Positions 7,570 through 10,850 of a stretch of 10,850 nt of DNA are shown here, piece after piece. Position 1 is the stretch's first letter. Each line of letters opens with the position of its first letter. This DNA is from an uncultured Clostridia bacterium. Its GTDB lineage: Bacteria; Bacillota_A; Clostridia; Christensenellales; CAG-138. The DNA lies in contig CAMNHT010000024.1 of NCBI GenBank assembly GCA_946539625.1, forward strand, positions 1 through 10,850, written 5' to 3'. The position numbers were made by a program, and so were the translations under genes. The notes beneath the pieces are model-generated. The model searched no databases. It had not been told where the DNA came from and saw only the letters and a program-made list of their open reading frames with translations.

Positions 7570-8013
7570 ATGCAATACGACGAATATGAAGTATTAAAAT
7601 TGCGCAACCAGCTTTGCTTTCCGCTGTATGCCGCTGCGAGGAACGTGACAAATCTGTACACGCCGATCCTCAAACCGCTTGGCCTGACGTACACGCAGTA
7701 TATCGTATTCCTTTCCCTGTGGGAAAAGGACGGTGTGACGGTAGGCGAACTTTGTAAAACACTGCTGCTGGACAACGGGACGATCTCGCCCCTGTTGAAA
7801 AAGATGCAGCAGGCAGGGTATATCGAGCGAACGCGCAGCGAAACGGACGACCGCGTGGTTGTCGTGACGTTGACGGAAGCGGGCAGAGCCCTGCGGGAGA
7901 AAGCGAAGGACGTTCCGGCGAAAGTTGCGGGATGTATCCCTCTGTCTCCGGAAAAGGCGCAGACGCTGTATGCGCTGCTGTATGAGCTATTGGATCAACA
8001 AAACTGCAATTGA
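7570..8013 (+). CDS. ohrR: OhrR-type MarR-family organic peroxide sensor and repressor
   Basis: This 147-residue winged-helix repressor binds its operator when reduced and is released when organic hydroperoxide oxidises a reactive Cys. The N-terminus LRNQLCFPLYAAARNVTNLY (11-30) is OhrR-specific and places the sensor Cys at 16. Y30 and Y41 correspond to the two Tyr residues that contact the sensor Cys in B. subtilis OhrR (C15, Y29, Y40). The wing region RTRSETDDRVVVVTLTEAG (87-105) carries the MarR DxR signature. Further Cys residues lie at 62, 122 and 146; C16 and C122 are spaced much like the two redox Cys of Xanthomonas OhrR, so a disulfide mechanism is possible. Translation starts at ATG 7570 after a modest AAGAAGG (7557-7563). 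The gene lies directly behind its predicted operator and 12 bases before a peroxidase gene. Confidence 0.92.
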   Translation: MQYDEYEVLKLRNQLCFPLYAAARNVTNLYTPILKPLGLTYTQYIVFLSLWEKDGVTVGELCKTLLLDNGTISPLLKKMQQAGYIERTRSETDDRVVVVTLTEAGRALREKAKDVPAKVAGCIPLSPEKAQTLYALLYELLDQQNCN

Positions 8014-8025
8014 AAGGAGCACACC

Positions 8026-8571
8026 ATGAACACGATCTATGATTTCACAGTGAAGGACAGAAAAGGAAACGACGTCAGCTTATCGGAATACCGGGGCAAG
8101 GTACTTTTGATCGTCAATACGGCGACCGGCTGCGGATTCACACCGCACTATGAACCGCTTGAAGCAATGTACAAAGATCTGAAGGACAAGGGATTTGAGA
8201 TTCTGGATTTCCCCTGCAATCAGTTTGCCAATCAGGCGCCCGGCAGCGAAGATGAGATCCATGAATTCTGCACGCTGAAATTCGGTACCGACTTTCCGCA
8301 GTTCAAAAAGATCGACGTGAACGGTGAGACCGCCGATCCGCTCTTTGCGTTCCTTGCGACGGAGAAGCCGTTTGACGGTTTCGGCAAGGGCATCAAAAAC
8401 GCAATGCTTGAAAAGTTTGCAAACATGAACAACAAGAAGTTCGGCGAAAAGGCATACATCAAATGGAATTTCACCAAGTTCCTCGTCGATCGCGAAGGCA
8501 AGGTCATTGCGCGTTTTGAGCCGACCGTCGATATGGCGGAGGTGAAGAAAGCGGTTGAAGCCGCACTGTGA
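8026..8571 (+). CDS. Glutathione peroxidase family thiol peroxidase (Cys type)
   Basis: This 181-residue cytosolic peroxidase reduces hydroperoxides. Members of this non-selenium group usually use thioredoxin rather than glutathione. The peroxidatic Cys is C36 in NTATGCGFTPHY (31-42), encoded by TGC (8131-8133), so it is not selenocysteine. Other family features are FPCNQFANQAPG (62-73) with C64 and catalytic Q70, C82 in EFCTLKFG as the likely resolving Cys, and WNFTKFLVDR (147-156) with W147 and N148 completing the tetrad. C36, C64 and C82 fall at the same numbers as in yeast Gpx3. No signal peptide is seen. AGGAG at 8015-8019 lies 6 bases before ATG 8026, just after the ohrR stop. Co-transcription with ohrR from the OhrR-controlled promoter is the natural reading, so organic peroxide should induce it. 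It takes the place normally held by ohr. Confidence 0.93.
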   Translation: MNTIYDFTVKDRKGNDVSLSEYRGKVLLIVNTATGCGFTPHYEPLEAMYKDLKDKGFEILDFPCNQFANQAPGSEDEIHEFCTLKFGTDFPQFKKIDVNGETADPLFAFLATEKPFDGFGKGIKNAMLEKFANMNNKKFGEKAYIKWNFTKFLVDREGKVIARFEPTVDMAEVKKAVEAAL

Positions 8572-8580
8572 TCGGGTACT

Positions 8581-9708
8581 ATGAAGGATATTTCGATTGA
8601 TACCGCAAACAGAGAGAAAACGATCGTCAGGACCAGCATTGTCGGGATCCTGACGAATCTGCTGCTCGTCGGTTTTAAGGCGACGGTGGGACTGATTTCC
8701 AATTCCATTGCGGTCATTTTGGACGCAGTCAACAATCTGTCTGACGCGCTTTCAAGCGTGGTTACGATCATCGGTGCAAAGCTCGGCGCAAAGCAGCCGG
8801 ATAAAAAGCACCCGCTGGGCTACGGCAGGATTGAGTATCTGAGCTCGATGATCGTTGCGGCGCTGGTGCTGTATGCCGGCATTACGTCGCTTGTGGAATC
8901 GGTAAAAAAGATCATTCATCCGGAAGTCGCCGAATACAGCACGGTGACCCTTGTCATCATTTCCGTTGCGATCGCTGTTAAGCTGATTCTCGGCATGTAC
9001 GTGAAACGGCAGGGGAAAAAGGTCAATTCCGGCGCGCTCACGGCTTCCGGGTCGGATGCGCTGTTTGATGCGATCCTTTCCGCGTCGGTTCTGGCGTCTG
9101 CGATCGTATTTCTGATCTGGGGCATTTCCCTCGAAGCGTATGTCGGCGTTGTGATCGCGGGCTTCATCATCAAGGCAGGCATAGAAATGATGATCGAAAC
9201 GCTGAACGATATCATCGGCAAGCGTGAAGATGCGGAGACCGTGAAGGAGCTGAAGCAGATTATCTGCGAAGAAGAATCCGTGCTCGGCGCATACGACGTG
9301 ACACTGTTCAACTACGGACCGGATAAGAACTACGGCTCCGTCCATGTAGAGCTGCCGGACACGCTGACCGTGGATGAAGTCGACCGCATCACGCGCAGGA
9401 TCCAGGCGGACGTTTTCCGCAAGACCGGTGTGATCCTGACCGGCATCGGCGTCTATTCCCATAATACTTCGAACGACGAAGCAGCGCAGATGCGTAATGC
9501 GATTATGCAGACAGTTCTTTCGCACGAATGGGCGCTGCAGATGCACGGCTTTTACGCCGACACCGAGCGGAAGACGATCCGATTTGACGTGGTCGTAAGC
9601 TTCGACATCGACAAAAAGGACGCATTGCAAACGCTGTACGCGGAAGTTTCCGCTCTGTATCCGGCCTATGAAGTGTTGATCGTCCCGGATACGGACGTCA
9701 CGGACTGA
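8581..9708 (+). CDS. Cation diffusion facilitator (CDF) family metal efflux transporter
   Basis: This 375-residue inner-membrane metal/proton antiporter has about six helices in residues 15-205 and a cytosolic C-terminal domain. Family marks are ISNSIAVILDAVNNLSDALSSV (39-60) in TM2, HPLGYGRIEYLSSM (77-90) after it, and GALTASGSDALFDAILS (151-167) in TM5. The transport-site positions read N51/D55 and S157/D159/D163 with no histidine in either helix. This argues against the His-containing zinc site of ZitB-like members and fits Mn or Fe better; the metal is inferred, not shown. A first ferredoxin-like C-terminal domain (about 210-292) is followed by a second beta-rich segment (about 305-372, FYADTERKTIRFDVVVSFD), making it longer than the roughly 300-residue norm. 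It starts 9 bases after the peroxidase with almost no Shine-Dalgarno, suggesting translational coupling. A terminator follows. Confidence 0.9.
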   Translation: MKDISIDTANREKTIVRTSIVGILTNLLLVGFKATVGLISNSIAVILDAVNNLSDALSSVVTIIGAKLGAKQPDKKHPLGYGRIEYLSSMIVAALVLYAGITSLVESVKKIIHPEVAEYSTVTLVIISVAIAVKLILGMYVKRQGKKVNSGALTASGSDALFDAILSASVLASAIVFLIWGISLEAYVGVVIAGFIIKAGIEMMIETLNDIIGKREDAETVKELKQIICEEESVLGAYDVTLFNYGPDKNYGSVHVELPDTLTVDEVDRITRRIQADVFRKTGVILTGIGVYSHNTSNDEAAQMRNAIMQTVLSHEWALQMHGFYADTERKTIRFDVVVSFDIDKKDALQTLYAEVSALYPAYEVLIVPDTDVTD

Positions 9709-9754
9709 GGAATCGTCGACCTCGACAAAACCGTGTATCAGACGGCAAAATAGG

Positions 9755-9785
9755 AACCGCACAGCTTTGTTGTGCGGTTTTTGTT
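9755..9785 (+). terminator. Intrinsic terminator of the ohrR-gpx-CDF unit
   Basis: AACCGCACA (9755-9763) pairs perfectly over 9 bases with TGTGCGGTT (9771-9779) around a 7-base loop. A T-rich run follows (TTTTTGTTT, starting inside the stem end). It lies 46 bases after the CDF stop codon. On the opposite strand the stem is not followed by a proper T tract, so it works in the + direction only. Confidence 0.9.
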
Positions 9786-9818
9786 TCCGTTTTGTCACAT
9801 TTGCATATATAAATAGGA

Positions 9819-9847
9819 TTGAAATCCGAAAACGTTCATGCTATGAT
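9819..9847 (+). promoter_or_regulatory. Promoter of dprA
   Basis: TTGAAA (9819-9824) and TATGAT (9842-9847) are separated by exactly 17 bases, close to the sigma-A consensus. The predicted transcript starts near 9854, about 33 bases before the dprA ATG. It sits just after the upstream terminator, so dprA is transcribed independently of the peroxide unit. Confidence 0.8.
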
Positions 9848-9869
9848 ATGTTCCGAAGTATTTTAGAGA

Positions 9870-9886
9870 GGGGAGAATCCGCTCCC
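9870..9886 (+). promoter_or_regulatory. Shine-Dalgarno of dprA inside a small hairpin
   Basis: GGGGAG (9870-9875) is the only purine-rich ribosome site before ATG 9887, at a rather long 11-base spacing. GGGAG (9871-9875) is the exact reverse complement of CTCCC (9882-9886), which abuts the start codon with a 6-base loop between. The hairpin would hide the ribosome site and shorten the effective spacing when open. Functional significance is inferred. Confidence 0.45.
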
Positions 9887-10850
9887 ATGGACGAAACGAC
9901 GCGGCTTTGGCTTTGGCTGAACTACGCAACGAGCATGAATCCGAAGCTGTTTTTCGAGCTTCTGAATCGGTTCGACGATCTTTCGGAAGCGCGCGAGGCA
10001 ATCCAAAGGAAGGACTTTTCGGAGTTTTCCGACGTGTCCGAGACCGTTTTGGACCGTCTTCTCGCTGCGTCGGACGACCGGTTCCTGGACCGCTACTGCG
10101 CATGGCTCGAGAAAAGCGGCGTTCGCGTGGTCACACCGGAGCATGACGAATATCCTTCTCTTTTGAGCGAGATCTACGATCCGCCGTCGGTGCTGTTCGT
10201 GAAGGGCAACCTTCCGAAGGAGCTGCCGCTTCCGATCGCAATGGTCGGTGCACGCAGCTGCACGGACTACGGACGCGACGTCGCAAAGTTACTCGGCGAA
10301 CAGCTTGCGGAGCGCGGCGCAACCATTGTCACGGGGCTTGCGGCGGGGATCGACTCCGCTGCGGCAAAAGGGGCGTTGTCAGCAGGGTCTTCAGACTGTC
10401 CGGTGATCGGGGTCCTCGGCTGCGGCATCGACCTTGTGTACCCGCAGGACAACGGCAAGCTCTATCAGGCGGTGCTGGAGCACGGCGGCGCGCTTGTCAG
10501 CGAGTTCCTGCCGAAAACGCCGCCGCTTGCGCAGAATTTTCCGATCCGAAACCGCGTCCTGTCCGGCATTTCCCGCGGGGTCGTGGTGGTCGAAGCGGGC
10601 GAACGCAGCGGCACGTCGATCACGGCAGACTGCGCGCGCGAGCAGGGCAGAGAAGTCTTTGCGGTGCCGGGACGCATTACCGATCCGATGAGCGTTGGCA
10701 CAAATCGCATGATCACGCGCGGCGAGGCAAAGCCCGTCACATGCGCGGCGGAGATCCTTTCGGAGTTTATCGACGACGCGGGCGATGATGTACTGAACGG
10801 CGCGGCAAAGAAGGTGACGTTTACGTCGCTCGGCGAGATCGGGCAGGAGA
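9887..10850 (+). CDS. dprA: DNA processing protein DprA/Smf (runs off the right edge)
   Basis: DprA binds incoming single-stranded DNA in natural transformation and loads RecA; the gene is also widespread in bacteria not known to be competent. The window shows 321 codons without a stop, and family members are usually about 360-380 residues, so the C-terminus is missing. An N-terminal helical region (1-75) is followed by the Rossmann-like core: MVGARSCTDYG (119-129), TGLAAGIDSAAAKGAL (149-164), VIGVLGCGIDLVYPQDN (173-189), SEFLPKTPPLAQNFPIRNRVLSG (205-227), VVVEAGERSGTSITADCAREQGREVFAVPG (233-262) and GTNRMI (271-276). The family normally has AAH in the second motif where AAA is seen here. ATG 9887 was preferred over in-frame ATG 9848, which overlaps the -10 box and lacks a ribosome site. 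In many Bacillota topA follows this gene. Confidence 0.95.
   Translation, partial: MDETTRLWLWLNYATSMNPKLFFELLNRFDDLSEAREAIQRKDFSEFSDVSETVLDRLLAASDDRFLDRYCAWLEKSGVRVVTPEHDEYPSLLSEIYDPPSVLFVKGNLPKELPLPIAMVGARSCTDYGRDVAKLLGEQLAERGATIVTGLAAGIDSAAAKGALSAGSSDCPVIGVLGCGIDLVYPQDNGKLYQAVLEHGGALVSEFLPKTPPLAQNFPIRNRVLSGISRGVVVVEAGERSGTSITADCAREQGREVFAVPGRITDPMSVGTNRMITRGEAKPVTCAAEILSEFIDDAGDDVLNGAAKKVTFTSLGEIGQE

Noticed and set aside
8131..8133. Selenocysteine at the Gpx active site
   Set aside because: The codon is TGC, ordinary cysteine, and no in-frame TGA occurs before the stop.
9848..9886. Earlier in-frame ATG for dprA at 9848
   Set aside because: It overlaps the -10 box and so would precede the transcript start, and it has no ribosome site.
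1..10850. Mobile elements, CRISPR arrays, tRNA genes or defence systems
   Set aside because: No transposase, integrase, regularly spaced repeat, tRNA-like cloverleaf or recognisable defence gene was found on either strand.

Overview
The window reads as a chromosomal segment of a GC-rich member of the Bacillota, most likely class Clostridia. The reasons are strong GGAGG-type Shine-Dalgarno sites, consensus sigma-A promoters with 17-bp spacers, a Bacillus-type OhrR with a near-consensus OhrR operator, and the rnhB / yraN / comM-like / dprA housekeeping neighbourhood. I cannot place the genus. All genes lie on the + strand and are tightly packed. No tRNA, rRNA, CRISPR array, insertion sequence or phage gene was seen. 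No gene-free stretch exceeds 300 bases; the largest gaps are 9709-9886 (terminator plus dprA promoter) and 7455-7569 (ohrR promoter/operator).

Region 1 (1-681): the 3' part of rnhB (RNase HII), cut by the left edge, overlaps yraN (UPF0102 nuclease-fold protein) by ATGA.

Region 2 (683-7454): a good promoter (TTGCCG-17-TATACT with extended -10) precedes a four-gene run with minimal gaps. It holds a Gpi18-like GT-C glycosyltransferase with a lipobox and a sugar-binding-like ectodomain, a PMT-family (dolichyl-phosphate-mannose protein mannosyltransferase-like) GT-C enzyme with its own N-terminal beta-rich ectodomain, a GtrA-family membrane protein, and a YifB/ComM-type AAA+ ATPase. The first three together look like a surface glycosylation module using polyprenyl-phosphate-linked sugar. 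No cytosolic polyprenyl-phosphate sugar synthase is present in the window.

Region 3 (7512-9785): a self-contained peroxide-response unit. A consensus promoter overlaps a 15-bp OhrR-type palindrome, followed by ohrR, a thiol (Cys-type) glutathione-peroxidase homologue and a cation diffusion facilitator, closed by an intrinsic terminator. The logical reading is that organic peroxide oxidises OhrR and induces a peroxidase and a metal efflux pump together. The canonical partner Ohr is absent here.

Region 4 (9819-10850): a consensus promoter, a short leader whose Shine-Dalgarno lies in a small hairpin, and dprA (smf), which runs off the right edge.

Overall the window looks like the conserved rnhB-yraN-comM-dprA backbone interrupted by two cargo units: a glycosylation module between yraN and comM, and an OhrR-controlled stress cassette between comM and dprA. 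The two GT-C enzymes with fused ectodomains are the best candidates for something under-described.
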